DNA of 64,000 bases from Deltaproteobacteria bacterium. Lineage in GTDB: Bacteria; Desulfobacterota; Desulfarculia; Desulfarculales; Desulfarculaceae. Numbering within the stretch: the first letter of the stretch is position 1; every line of letters begins with the position of its first letter. A model generated the notes under the pieces. It ran no database searches. It was not told where the DNA came from and worked only from the letters and a program-made list of their open reading frames with translations. This document shows, in pieces, positions 1 through 8,460 of the stretch. The translations under genes and the position numbers were made by a program. Location of the stretch: assembly GCA_020444165.1 (NCBI GenBank), contig JAHLLK010000003.1, positions 93,310 to 157,309 on the forward strand, written 5' to 3'.

Positions 1-82
1 TTGGCAAAAACGCGGTTTTGCCAAGCCTCACAAATTGCAAGCTTTTTTAAGCTTGCAATTTGGCGGGCCATCCTTGGCCCGC
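1..82. repeat. String of three adjacent hairpins
   Basis: Three perfect inverted repeats follow each other with almost no spacer: arms 1-9/16-24 (TTGGCAAAA), arms 31-44/49-62 (14 bp, loop TTTT), and arms 63-70/75-82 (GCGGGCCA, loop TCCT). The third is nearly the same as the last hairpin of the repeat unit at 63925-63942, which also has a TCCT loop. They may terminate a transcript from outside the window, but such a run looks more like an intergenic palindromic repeat than one terminator. Confidence 0.6.
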
Positions 83-420
83 ATCGGCCATTGCCCGCCG
101 TGATCATGTTCCACAGCCATTTTTGGCATAATATCAACATGTTGTATGTGTTTCACCATGCAATGGCCTCCAAAGGTTGCGCCTAAATGGAGCAAGAAGC
201 GTACCACATAATATATTATTGATATTTAAGGTAAATTAACGTTGAGGTCGCGGCGGGCCCGTGTTTCGGGTTCAAACTGAAACACCAAGTCGGGAAAGCC
301 GGGGAAACGCCTGTTCAAACTTGAAAAATCAGAAAATAAACCGGGTTTTCGGTTTCAATGTGAAACTGACGTGAAGAGTAGCGCACGCTGCCACCCGCCC
401 CGTACCGCGGCGGCAGGCGG
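83..420. promoter_or_regulatory. Gene-free stretch with GTTTC/GAAAC inverted motifs
   Basis: No convincing gene is visible. Two inverted motifs stand out: TGTTTC and GAAACA flanking 11 bases near 262-284, and GTTTCA-ATG-TGAAAC near 351-365. The spacing and sequence suggest sites for a dimeric regulator. The sigma-54 activator encoded next door is a possible binder, but that is inference, and no matching sigma-54 promoter was found here. Confidence 0.3.
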
Positions 421-1767
421 TCAGTCGTCCAGGCTGTACTTCTTGAGTTTGCGCCAAAGAGTGGTGCGGGGCAGGCCCAGGATCTTGCCGGCCAGGCCCT
501 TGTTGTGCCCGGCCTTCTCCATGACCTTGGCTATGTGGCGGCGCTCCATCTCCTCCAACGACAATAGCTCTTCGCCCTCGTAGGAGCGGAACTCCAGGGA
601 CTGGAGGTCGGGAGGCAGGTCGTGCACCTTGATTATCTGATCGTCGGCCAGGGCCACCGCCCGCTCGATGATGTTTTCCAACTCTCTGACATTGCCGGGA
701 AAGCTGTAGTTGAGCAGCAGGTCCATGGCCTCTTCGGAGATGCAGGGCTTGGCCTTCTTGGCGGCCTGGCTGTACGTGTGGCAGAAGTGGGCCACCAGAA
801 GCGGGATGTCTTCCCGGCGCTCGGCCAGCCGCGGCAGGCGCAGGGTCACCACGTTCAAGCGGTAGAACAGGTCTTCCCGCACGGTGCCCTCGGCCACCGC
901 ATTCTTCATGTTGCGGTTGGTGGCCGAGATGATGCGGATGTCCAGGCTGATGGGCTTGGTGCCGCCCACCCGCAGGATGCGCTTGTCCTGGATCACGTGG
1001 AGGAGCTTGACCTGCATGGACAGGGGCATCTCCCCGATTTCATCCAGAAACACGGTGCCGTGGGCCGCGGATTCCAACAGGCCGATCTTGGTGGCCGAGG
1101 CTCCGGTGTAAGAGCCTTTTTCATGGCCGAACAGCTCGTTGGTGATGAGCTCCTCGCTGAACCCGCCGCAGTTGAACGATACAAAAGGCCTGCCGGCCCG
1201 TGGGCTTAGGTCGTGGATAGCCCGGGCGGCCAGCTCCTTGCCCGTGCCCGACTCGCCTTCGACCAGCACGTTGCAGTCCACCAGGGCCACCTTCTGGATC
1301 ATGGAGTAGACCTCGCGCATGGCCGGGCTGCCGCCGATGAAGCGCTGGAAGCTGCCGGAACGGCCCGCTTCCTCCTGGGCCGGTTGGTCCTCCAACCGGA
1401 GCTTGATCTTTTCCCAGGCGGTGTGGGTGAGGTGGCGGATCTCCTCCAGCTTGAAAGGTTTGGTGACGTAGTGATAAGCACCCAGCTTCATGGCCTGAAT
1501 GGCGCTTTCGATGGTGCCGTGGCCGGTGATGACAATGACCTCGGAGGCCTCCCGGCGGGCCTTGCTCTCCTTGAGCACCTCCATGCCGTCGGGGCCGGGC
1601 ATGCGCAGGTCTGTGAAAATAATATCAAAAGGCTCCCTGGCCAGACGTTCCAGATAGGGACGCCCGTCGGGGAAGCACTCCACCGCGAAGCCTTCCTTTT
1701 CCAGCGCCCGCTCGAGGCGCTTGAGCACCATGGGTTCGTCGTCGATGATGGCCACGCGGGCTTTCAC
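421..1767 (-). CDS. Sigma-54-dependent two-component response regulator (NtrC family)
   Basis: A 448-residue cytoplasmic activator of sigma-54 promoters. An N-terminal receiver domain (about 1-120) carries the acidic pocket, phospho-acceptor Asp53 and Lys103. The AAA+ domain (about 143-370) has Walker A GESGTGKE at 171-178 and Walker B FLDEIGEM at 240-247. A Fis-type helix-turn-helix closes the protein (about 405-448). The sigma-54 contact loop reads GSYTGA (218-223) instead of the usual GAFTGA. The GTG start overlaps the TGA stop of the upstream kinase gene, so the two are translationally coupled and form a cognate pair. Targets are unknown; the sigma-54 promoter at 39.75 kb is one candidate among many in the genome. 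Confidence 0.95.
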   Translation of the reverse strand: MKARVAIIDDEPMVLKRLERALEKEGFAVECFPDGRPYLERLAREPFDIIFTDLRMPGPDGMEVLKESKARREASEVIVITGHGTIESAIQAMKLGAYHYVTKPFKLEEIRHLTHTAWEKIKLRLEDQPAQEEAGRSGSFQRFIGGSPAMREVYSMIQKVALVDCNVLVEGESGTGKELAARAIHDLSPRAGRPFVSFNCGGFSEELITNELFGHEKGSYTGASATKIGLLESAAHGTVFLDEIGEMPLSMQVKLLHVIQDKRILRVGGTKPISLDIRIISATNRNMKNAVAEGTVREDLFYRLNVVTLRLPRLAERREDIPLLVAHFCHTYSQAAKKAKPCISEEAMDLLLNYSFPGNVRELENIIERAVALADDQIIKVHDLPPDLQSLEFRSYEGEELLSLEEMERRHIAKVMEKAGHNKGLAGKILGLPRTTLWRKLKKYSLDD

Positions 1768-3191
1768 TGGGGTCTGTCCTCCCCCCGGCCGGCCACCGGC
1801 AAGTAAACGGTAAAAGTTGAGCCCTGGCCGGTATGGCTCTGCACTTCGATGTAGCCGCCGTGCTTTTTCACCAGGCCGTAGGAGACTGACAGGCCCAGGC
1901 CCGTGCCCTGGCCCACCTCCTTGGTGGTGTAGAAGGGGTCGAAAATATGCTCCAAATCCTCGGGCTTGATGCCTCCGCCGGAATCGCTGACGTCTATCCG
2001 CAGGAAGCCTGGAGGCTCCTGTACCGCGGTCACCCGGATGGACCCGCCGGAGGGCATGGCCTGCACGGCGTTCAGGAGGAGGTTCAGGAAGACCTGTTGC
2101 AGATTGCGCAGGCTGCCCTGGATGGGGGGCAGGTCGGGCGGGACCTGGCTGTCCAGGGTGATGCCGTCCACCATGATTTGATTCTTCACCAGTTTGTACG
2201 TGCTGTCCAGCACTTCCCCAATGGTGAAGGTGGAGAAACCGGGCCGGTCCATGCGGGAGAAGTCCAAGAGGTTCTTGACGATCTCGCCGGCCCGGTCCGC
2301 CTGGCTCAGGATATCCAGACTCAGCTCGCTGGTCTCGGCCGGGGTCAGGTTGTCCACGTCATCCAAAAGGGTTTCCGCGGTGAGCCGGATGTTGTTGATG
2401 GGGTTGTTCAGCTCGTGGGCGATGCCCGAGGTGAAGGTGCCGATGGCCGCGATCTTGCGCGATTGCACCAGCTCTTCCTGACGGGTCTCGATCTCCAGGG
2501 CCATGCGGTTGAAGGCCTCCACCAGAGAGGACACCTCGTCCTGGTGCCGGGCCTGATAGGCGATGGGTTGGAAGTTGCCCCGGGCCACCTCGATGGTGGT
2601 GCGCTGGATCAGGGCCAGAGGACGCAGGATGTTGCGGCTGACCAAAAGCCCCAAGACCACCAGGAGCACCACGAAGCTGCCCAGGAAGGCCATGGGTATG
2701 GCCATGGTGCGGTTCAGGGCTTCGTGGATGCGCTGGCGCTTCAAACGCAGGAGATGTTGGGTGTAGTCCACCATCTCCTTGCCTTCCTGGCGGATTTTCA
2801 CCAGGTCAAAGGGGTCCTCCGCCGCGGTGGGGTCCCGCAGGGTGTTGGCCACCACCTGGCTGTAAGCCTGCATGCTGTTTGTAAAAACCGCGAACTCGCG
2901 CTCGCCGCCCACCCGCTTCATGTCCGCGGTCAACTGGGTGGTCAGCTCCTGGGTCCGGTCCAGGTAGTGCACCGCCTCCTTCAAGTCCTTGGTGTCACGG
3001 AAGATGATGTAGTTCTTCTCATAGCGGCGCACTTCGAGCACGTTATTGAAAAGCCGGTAGAAATCCTCCACCAGATCGAATCTTTCCCGCAGGGAGACCA
3101 GGTTCCAATAGTGGTACCCGGTCAGCGCCACGCCCAGGGCCAGGCACACCAGGAACAGGGCCAGAATCCGGCCACGGATGGAATTTTTCAC
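1764..3191 (-). CDS. Membrane sensor histidine kinase
   Basis: A 475-residue inner-membrane kinase that should phosphorylate the overlapping response regulator. TM1 lies at about 7-24, followed by a periplasmic helical sensor region of about 135 residues rich in heptad-like helices (four-helix-bundle type), TM2 at about 164-184, a HAMP domain to about 240, and a HisKA domain with His259 in SGIAHELNNP. The HATPase domain shows the N box (NLLLNAVQA), the DSGGGI box and the GTGLGL box. The GTG at 3191 was chosen because AAGGGGA sits six bases upstream; a start six codons further upstream is open but has no ribosome site. The signal sensed cannot be read from the sequence. Confidence 0.93.
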   Translation of the reverse strand: MKNSIRGRILALFLVCLALGVALTGYHYWNLVSLRERFDLVEDFYRLFNNVLEVRRYEKNYIIFRDTKDLKEAVHYLDRTQELTTQLTADMKRVGGEREFAVFTNSMQAYSQVVANTLRDPTAAEDPFDLVKIRQEGKEMVDYTQHLLRLKRQRIHEALNRTMAIPMAFLGSFVVLLVVLGLLVSRNILRPLALIQRTTIEVARGNFQPIAYQARHQDEVSSLVEAFNRMALEIETRQEELVQSRKIAAIGTFTSGIAHELNNPINNIRLTAETLLDDVDNLTPAETSELSLDILSQADRAGEIVKNLLDFSRMDRPGFSTFTIGEVLDSTYKLVKNQIMVDGITLDSQVPPDLPPIQGSLRNLQQVFLNLLLNAVQAMPSGGSIRVTAVQEPPGFLRIDVSDSGGGIKPEDLEHIFDPFYTTKEVGQGTGLGLSVSYGLVKKHGGYIEVQSHTGQGSTFTVYLPVAGRGEDRPQ

Positions 3192-3301
3192 GGGCAATCC
3201 CCTTGGCACCGGAACGGCACCATGCCGCTCCTCTCAAAATACGCCAGCAAACTTCGTGCCGCCAGGGGGAGGGGAGGGTGATGTCAGCGGGGGAGGCAGG
3301 G

Positions 3302-4180
3302 CTAGCAGGGACGGGCGATGACCGCGAACTCGGAGCCCTGGGGGTCGTAGGGGGTCCCGGCCACGTCGGCGAGGATTTCCTCCACGGCCAGACCGGCCGC
3401 GGCGAACTCCGCTTGCAGGTTTTCCAAACTGAAATACGCCAGCCAGTTGTACACCCGCCGGATATGCTGCGTTTCGATGATGGTGTATTGGTCCAGCACC
3501 ACTTTTTCGGCGGGATATTTGAACACGTGGAGAAAGCCGTGATATTTTTCGGGCGACCAAAAGCCGTTCAGCAGATTGACCTGGTAGGTAGCGGTTTCCT
3601 CCCGGGCGGCAAAGGCCGTGAGCGAGTAAACATCCAGCACCACGGCCCCGCCGGGCCGCAGAAGAGCGCGGAACTTGGCCAGCATCCACGCCCTCTGGGC
3701 CGGGCTGAGCGCGCAGAAATCGCACATGATCATGATGATCAGGTCAAAGCGTTCCGTGGTCTGGAAATCGAGGTAGTTGGCCTGGCAATACTTGATGGCC
3801 AGGCCTTGGGCCGTTGCATTTTCCCGGGCATAGGCCAGGGAGCGGGGGGAAAAATCCAGGCCCGTGACCCGGGCGCCGGCCTGGGCCAAGCGCGCGGCAT
3901 ACAGCCCCGGGCCGCAGCCGAAATCCGCCACGCTTTGCCCCTCGCCCAGGGAAAACTTCTGGACCAGCCAAGCGGCCGAACGCTCTATGAAGCGGTGATT
4001 GCGCGAGGAGGCGTCGATATTCTCATCCATATGAAAGGCCAGCATGCGGGCCGAGGTGTGCTCGTGGGTCCACAGCTCCGGCGCGGTGTAATGCTCAAAG
4101 GGAAGGGGCCGGGCGCTGATGGCTTCCAGGAAGGCGAAGAAGTCGGAGTGAGAAGTAACTTGGTCCGGGGGAGGGGGCAT
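3302..4180 (-). CDS. Class I SAM-dependent methyltransferase
   Basis: A 292-residue soluble methyltransferase of the Methyltransf_25/11 kind. Motif I (VADFGCGPGLY) begins the Rossmann fold, followed by the acidic end of strand 2 (VTGLDFSP) and motif IV (FDLIIMIMCDF). The N-terminal 90 residues and the C-terminal third are family-specific and give no clear substrate. The ATG at 4180 is preferred over the GTG three codons upstream because AGGTGG lies at proper distance. It stands between the two-component system and the R-M block and shares strand with both, but nothing ties it to DNA modification: the NPPF/NPPY motif of N6-adenine methylases is absent. Small-molecule or protein methylation is more likely. 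Confidence 0.85.
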   Translation of the reverse strand: MPPPPDQVTSHSDFFAFLEAISARPLPFEHYTAPELWTHEHTSARMLAFHMDENIDASSRNHRFIERSAAWLVQKFSLGEGQSVADFGCGPGLYAARLAQAGARVTGLDFSPRSLAYARENATAQGLAIKYCQANYLDFQTTERFDLIIMIMCDFCALSPAQRAWMLAKFRALLRPGGAVVLDVYSLTAFAAREETATYQVNLLNGFWSPEKYHGFLHVFKYPAEKVVLDQYTIIETQHIRRVYNWLAYFSLENLQAEFAAAGLAVEEILADVAGTPYDPQGSEFAVIARPC

Positions 4181-4218
4181 GTCGTCCACCTTGGGGAGAG
4201 ATAAAAGCGAGCTTTCTT

Positions 4219-4428
4219 TTAACCCGGCAGGGCGGCCCTGGCCAGGATAATCTCGGCAAATGTCCAGGGAACCAGAAGCACTTCAGTGCAGATGCGATTG
4301 ATGCGCCGCAGTCGCAAGGCTCGCGCCTGATCGGGGAGCACGGCAAACCGCACGATAGCCTCGCTGATCGCGGCGACCCGCTTCAGGATCTCGGGGGTAA
4401 TGGTGTAGGGCGGCTGGTAGGCGCTCAT
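4219..4428 (-). pseudogene. Fic-family protein, N-terminal remnant (frameshifted)
   Basis: The first 47 residues (YQPPYTITPEIL..., then RLRRINRI) match the start of Fic/DOC-type AMP-transferases of the kind often found beside hsdS. After RICTEV the sequence stops resembling the family. The same DNA in another frame reads SGSLDI, close to the conserved GSLAIEG segment that should follow, so a frameshift is likely. Nothing of the catalytic HPFxxGNGR region is found downstream, where the methyltransferase begins. The ATG overlaps the stop of the S-subunit gene, so it was once part of that operon. The resemblance is by memory of the family, and the short reading frame could still make a 69-residue peptide. 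Confidence 0.65.
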
Positions 4429-5765
4429 GCGACGGCCTCCCCGGCGGTGAAGAGCGCCGATTCGAAGGCGGTCCAGGCGGATTGGCGGAGGGTTGCGGCT
4501 TCGGTGCGTTTGGTGTTAGCGGTGGCTACCTGGCTATTTAACCCAGACAGAAGTTTTTCTTGCTGCTTGATTGAAACATCAGGGACTGGAAATCCCGCCA
4601 CTTCTTTGCTGTTGATTGATGCCAGATTTGTTGTGTGCTTGGCCTTGCTGCGAAAGTAGCCTTGTCCGTGGCCGCTGTTGATTACAGCCAACACGAACTC
4701 GGGTAACAAGCTACTGTGATCTACCCGAACACGTAAGACATGGTTCTGATGAACGCAATCTTTGATTTCACCGCGCCAGATCGCCCCTCGCCCAACCAGA
4801 TCGGGGCTGTTGCCTTCGCAAAGAAGAACATCCCCCACTTCCAATCGTAGTTTTGGCATTTCTTCGTTAGGCACATTGATGTGCTTGATCTCCCGGAGAT
4901 CCAGAACACCACGCTGAACATTGGCAACACGCAAATAGGGACGCGCATTCGTACCTGGCCTATTGGCAGGACACTTCTGAATGCCGTAGCTTACCTTCCC
5001 GAGCTGACCGAGTGGGATCGTAGTTATGTCGGACTCGGTCTCAGCCGGTTGGTTAAGAGAACGAAGTATGCTGTCGTGACTCCACCGCTCCACATCCCTG
5101 AAACGTGCCACGTACACCGGCCGGTCCGGCAGAGGGGGCGGCGGAGCCACGCCCAGCGCCTTTTCGAACGCCTGCCAGCCCGCCCGCTCGATGGCCTCGG
5201 CCTCCTGTTCCAGCGATTCGGCGCGGCGCAAGTCAGCAGCGTAACCGGCAATACGGGCGTCTTGTTCGTCCAGTGAGGGAACGGGCACCTCAAGACTCAG
5301 GAAACCATCCGGCGTAACGCGCTTGCGGCCGCTGGTCCCCGATGCCTTACATTGAAGGTCAGCCTTGAAGTGCTCGGCACGCAGAAGGTAGTTCAGATAG
5401 GCCGGACGCAGCTTTTCGGCGTTGGGGATAAAGACCGGATATTCGCTGGTCACCACCGCCTTGGCAATTGTGTCCGGGATCAATCCCACGGCCCCGTTAC
5501 GGGCATCGATTTTGGAAAAGACCAGATCGCCTGGATAGGCGGCAAACATCGCTCCCTTGAACGGTTCGGTACGCTCCCGTGGCAGCACTTCACCAGAGAA
5601 TTTGATGGTGATGGGCTGCCAGTCACCCAGCGTGCCTTCGGCATGAACTGTCTCATGCCGCTGGGTGAGCAATTCACTCAGCGGGAAAAGCGGATAACCG
5701 CTGAGTCGCGCTTCCACAGTTCCATTTTCGATCCAGCGTTCAATCTCCCTCCACCGCCGGATCAC
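4425..5765 (-). CDS. hsdS: Type I-like restriction-modification specificity subunit (HsdS/BcgIB type)
   Basis: A 446-residue target-recognition subunit. It has the usual pseudo-twofold plan: TRD1 (about 20-180), a conserved helical spacer (LDEQDARIAGYAADLRRAE...), TRD2 (about 215-400), and a second related helix (IKQQEKLLSGLNSQVATANTK...). Each half ends in a similar phrase (WQAFEKAL, WTAFESAL), showing the internal repeat. The GTG start overlaps the TGA of the nuclease-methylase gene, so S is translated together with its partner. It should direct the fused nuclease-methylase to a bipartite sequence that cannot be predicted here. The two TRDs differ strongly, as expected for an asymmetric bipartite site. 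Confidence 0.9.
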   Translation of the reverse strand: MIRRWREIERWIENGTVEARLSGYPLFPLSELLTQRHETVHAEGTLGDWQPITIKFSGEVLPRERTEPFKGAMFAAYPGDLVFSKIDARNGAVGLIPDTIAKAVVTSEYPVFIPNAEKLRPAYLNYLLRAEHFKADLQCKASGTSGRKRVTPDGFLSLEVPVPSLDEQDARIAGYAADLRRAESLEQEAEAIERAGWQAFEKALGVAPPPPLPDRPVYVARFRDVERWSHDSILRSLNQPAETESDITTIPLGQLGKVSYGIQKCPANRPGTNARPYLRVANVQRGVLDLREIKHINVPNEEMPKLRLEVGDVLLCEGNSPDLVGRGAIWRGEIKDCVHQNHVLRVRVDHSSLLPEFVLAVINSGHGQGYFRSKAKHTTNLASINSKEVAGFPVPDVSIKQQEKLLSGLNSQVATANTKRTEAATLRQSAWTAFESALFTAGEAVA

Positions 5766-8257
5766 GCAGCAGAGGGCACCGGAAAATTTGGCGTTTCCTC
5801 CTGGTTCGCGCCGTTTTCTAGCCAGGTCTCGAACTCGCGGAAAGCATTGAGCAGTTCGGGCAGCTCGTTGGGCACTCCCTCGCCTGTCTCGCCGGTGGAG
5901 GTGATTCCAACGGTCTTGGGCGCAGCGACAAAGACGGGGTAGTCGAACAATTCGCGAACCCGCGCCCACAGAGCGGCGGTGTGGGCCTCGTCGATAGCGC
6001 GGTACTTGGCCTTGAGTTCGGAGAAGAGCACGGCGATGTGCTTATCCGTCCCTTTCTGGGCGGTGCTGACCTTGCGTTTGAGTTCTGTTGCCGCCTTTTT
6101 GTGTTCCTTGGCCACTTCCCCTTGCCAAACGGGGCGGCCCTGCAGGGTCGGTTTGCAGGCGCGGGGGTAGGCGGGCAGCTCGCCTTCGGTCCAGGCGGGC
6201 AGTGCGCGGCTAAGGCCCAGGGCGGCCAGTTCGTTCAACAACTTTTCGGCGGTGGCATCCTCGCCAGTGACGATACGCGGTGCGTAGTCGGTGTGGGCAT
6301 CATTGCGCTGAGCGTCGAATGCAACATCCAACTCGGCATGGGCCTGCGTCCAGGCGGCCTCCCAGGCTTCGATCTCCTCAATGGTGAACTTGTGCATGAA
6401 CACCAGCGAGGCCTTGACCGTGGCGTTGCTGGAGCGGAAGGTCTCTTCCGGCAGGCTGACCATCGCGAGCAGCTTGGCCTTGCCCTCGGCCCAGCGGCGC
6501 AGCCAGGCCAGTGAAGGGTTGTTGAGGTTGCCATCGGGCAGGACGATGCCCATGCGGCCGCCGGGCTTGAGCAGGTTAAGGCAGCGCTCGACGAAAATTA
6601 GCTCGGTGGGGCGGTTGTTTTTGTCCTTGCCGATCTCGAACAGATTGAGGATCGGTAGCCCCTTCTTGCCGCGGCGGTCGGTTTCGTTGGCGGCCTGCAA
6701 CAGTCGTTCGTGACTCCGCCGCCAGGGCTCACCATAGCGCTGCTCGCAACGGTCCAAATAGGACTGATCGGTTGGGACGCGGGTTTCGTCGCTGCCGCCT
6801 ACTTTCTGATCACTGCCGACATTGGAGCCGAATGGCGGATTGGTTAGCACCAGGTCGAAGCGACCGTTGAAGATGCCGTTGATGTCGAGCAGACCGTCGT
6901 GATAGTGGATGCCGCCATGGCCATCGCCATGCATGATCATGTTCATCTTGGCGGTGCGGGCGGCTCGCGGTTCGGCGTCAGTGCCGTAGATGCACTGCCA
7001 GGCCAAACGGCCGGCGCGGGTGTCGATGGGCTTGTTGTCGGCGCCGCTGGGGAGTAGTTCGCGATTTAGCCGGGAGAACGCTTCTTCAATCTGGCGTTCC
7101 TCATCCTCTTCCGGCAACCCCAGTGCCTCGATGCGAGCGCGTTCCTCGTCCTTCTGGCGCTGAATGTCGGCCACGATTTGGGCGCGGACATGCTCGAAGG
7201 CGCGGATCAAAAATCCGCCGGAGCCGGAGGCGGGATCGCAGATCAATTGTTGTTCCTGCGGATTGAGCAGATCGACCATGAATTCCACCACCGGGCGCGG
7301 GGTGAAAAACTGTCCCAACTCGCCCCGGAAGGTGGTGCCGAGAAATTTCTCGAAGGCCAGACCCTTGATATCGTCGCCGGTTTTGGAGAGATCGAAGCGT
7401 TCAAGCTGTTTGACGATACGGCGGAAGGTCGCTTCCGAGATATCGAGCTTATCGGTAGCAGTGAAAAGGTCGTCGGCCTTGTAGTAGTCCTTGGTCAGCT
7501 CGAAAAGCCCATCATGCACCTGCGGGTCGTTGGGCATGCGGGAGGCAGCTCGCCGGTCGAGGTATTCCGTGGTGAAGGTGCCGTGTAATCCGGAGCGCTC
7601 GACATACATTTTTATGAAAAGGATTTTCGAGATGGTGTCGAAGGCGCGGCCCGGGTCCATCTTGTGCACGTCACGCAAGATGCTATGGCAGACAAAGAGC
7701 AGGTCCTGAAATTCCCTGCGATTGAAGGCGCGCAGCGATTCGCGGATCTCCTTCAAGCGTTTGGCGTCGCCCCAGTCGGTGGCCTTGGGAATCTCATTAA
7801 TGGCGATGAACTCGCCGGGCAACCCTGGCACCAGTTTGAAAATGGCGGTGTGGCGGATGTTGGTGGCGATAAAGAATTCACAACCGGTGGCGCGGGCGTA
7901 AGACTCGCCTTGGTAGTAGTCGCGCTCCTGAATCTCGATTGTGTCGATTTTGCACTCGACTACTAGCGCCGGGCTTCTGTTCCCGGTCTTGTCATCCAAT
8001 GATTGCCAGACCACGATATCGGCCCGGGGGCTCTTATGCCCATGCTGTGTGCGGCGCTCCTGATCCATCTGCTCCAGGGAATAACCATAATGCTCCACCA
8101 AGGCACGGATGAATTTCTGGCGGACGATCTCTTCGGGCTTGTTGGTGACGTCTCGCCACTCTTTACGTAACGGAATCCACCGCCAGTTTCCCTCCTGGTG
8201 CAGTTCATCGGCTGCAGGCGGAAAAGGCCGGCTCGGTTGGTGTTGAAGTTTTTTCAT
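5762..8257 (-). CDS. Nuclease-N6-adenine methylase fusion (BcgI-like R-M subunit)
   Basis: An 831-residue protein joining restriction and modification. Residues about 40-130 form a HsdR-N/PD-(D/E)XK type nuclease (Asp80, then ECK at 101-103). A helical HsdM-like segment follows, then the methylase with GQFFTPRPVV (about 315-324), the SAM-binding DPASGSGGF (341-349) and the catalytic NPPF (473-476). A C-terminal helical tail of about 200 residues probably contacts the S subunit. No DEAD-box translocase is encoded nearby, so it is not a classic Type I set. A methylase-nuclease subunit plus a separate S subunit is the plan of Type IIB enzymes such as BcgI. The ATG lies nine bases after the stop of the HTH gene. 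Ribosome site is weak, so the exact start is less certain. Confidence 0.85.
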   Translation of the reverse strand: MKKLQHQPSRPFPPAADELHQEGNWRWIPLRKEWRDVTNKPEEIVRQKFIRALVEHYGYSLEQMDQERRTQHGHKSPRADIVVWQSLDDKTGNRSPALVVECKIDTIEIQERDYYQGESYARATGCEFFIATNIRHTAIFKLVPGLPGEFIAINEIPKATDWGDAKRLKEIRESLRAFNRREFQDLLFVCHSILRDVHKMDPGRAFDTISKILFIKMYVERSGLHGTFTTEYLDRRAASRMPNDPQVHDGLFELTKDYYKADDLFTATDKLDISEATFRRIVKQLERFDLSKTGDDIKGLAFEKFLGTTFRGELGQFFTPRPVVEFMVDLLNPQEQQLICDPASGSGGFLIRAFEHVRAQIVADIQRQKDEERARIEALGLPEEDEERQIEEAFSRLNRELLPSGADNKPIDTRAGRLAWQCIYGTDAEPRAARTAKMNMIMHGDGHGGIHYHDGLLDINGIFNGRFDLVLTNPPFGSNVGSDQKVGGSDETRVPTDQSYLDRCEQRYGEPWRRSHERLLQAANETDRRGKKGLPILNLFEIGKDKNNRPTELIFVERCLNLLKPGGRMGIVLPDGNLNNPSLAWLRRWAEGKAKLLAMVSLPEETFRSSNATVKASLVFMHKFTIEEIEAWEAAWTQAHAELDVAFDAQRNDAHTDYAPRIVTGEDATAEKLLNELAALGLSRALPAWTEGELPAYPRACKPTLQGRPVWQGEVAKEHKKAATELKRKVSTAQKGTDKHIAVLFSELKAKYRAIDEAHTAALWARVRELFDYPVFVAAPKTVGITSTGETGEGVPNELPELLNAFREFETWLENGANQEETPNFPVPSAA

Positions 8258-8265
8258 CTTAGCTA

Positions 8266-8460
8266 TTATCGTTCTACCCCCTTCCCGGTTGCGTGCGCCA
8301 TCATCCACTGATCGATCTCCTCCCGGTCGAAACGCCACTGGTTGCCGCTCTTGGGGGCAGGGATTTCGCCACGCTGGGCCATGCCGTAGAGCTTGGTCCG
8401 GCTCATCTTGATGTAGTCCGCCAGTTCATCAATGGGCAGCCATTTGTCGAATAAATTGAT
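8266..8460 (-). CDS. Helix-turn-helix protein, excisionase/AlpA family
   Basis: A frame of about 64 codons reads as a small MerR/excisionase-type DNA-binding domain: WLPIDELADYIKMS, then SRTKLYGMAQRGEIPAPK, and the wing GNQWRFDREEIDQWM. Homologues typically regulate or accompany mobile and R-M loci. It ends nine bases before the nuclease-methylase ATG and is therefore probably in the same transcript. No ATG, GTG or TTG exists upstream of the domain; the frame opens after a TAA and the first plausible codon is ATC at 8460. Either a non-standard start is used or the start has been lost. Positions of the 5' end are provisional. Confidence 0.6.
   Translation of the reverse strand: MNLFDKWLPIDELADYIKMSRTKLYGMAQRGEIPAPKSGNQWRFDREEIDQWMMAHATGKGVER

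Noticed and set aside
130..180. Possible sigma-54 promoter on the minus strand (TGGAGGCCATTGCAT)
   Set aside because: GG to GC spacing is eight rather than ten bases and the -24 half is poor.
3300..4220. Search for a duplicated ssrA 3' end as left boundary of an island
   Set aside because: No copy of the GGTTCGATTCCCGCC segment was seen here, so an island boundary cannot be placed.
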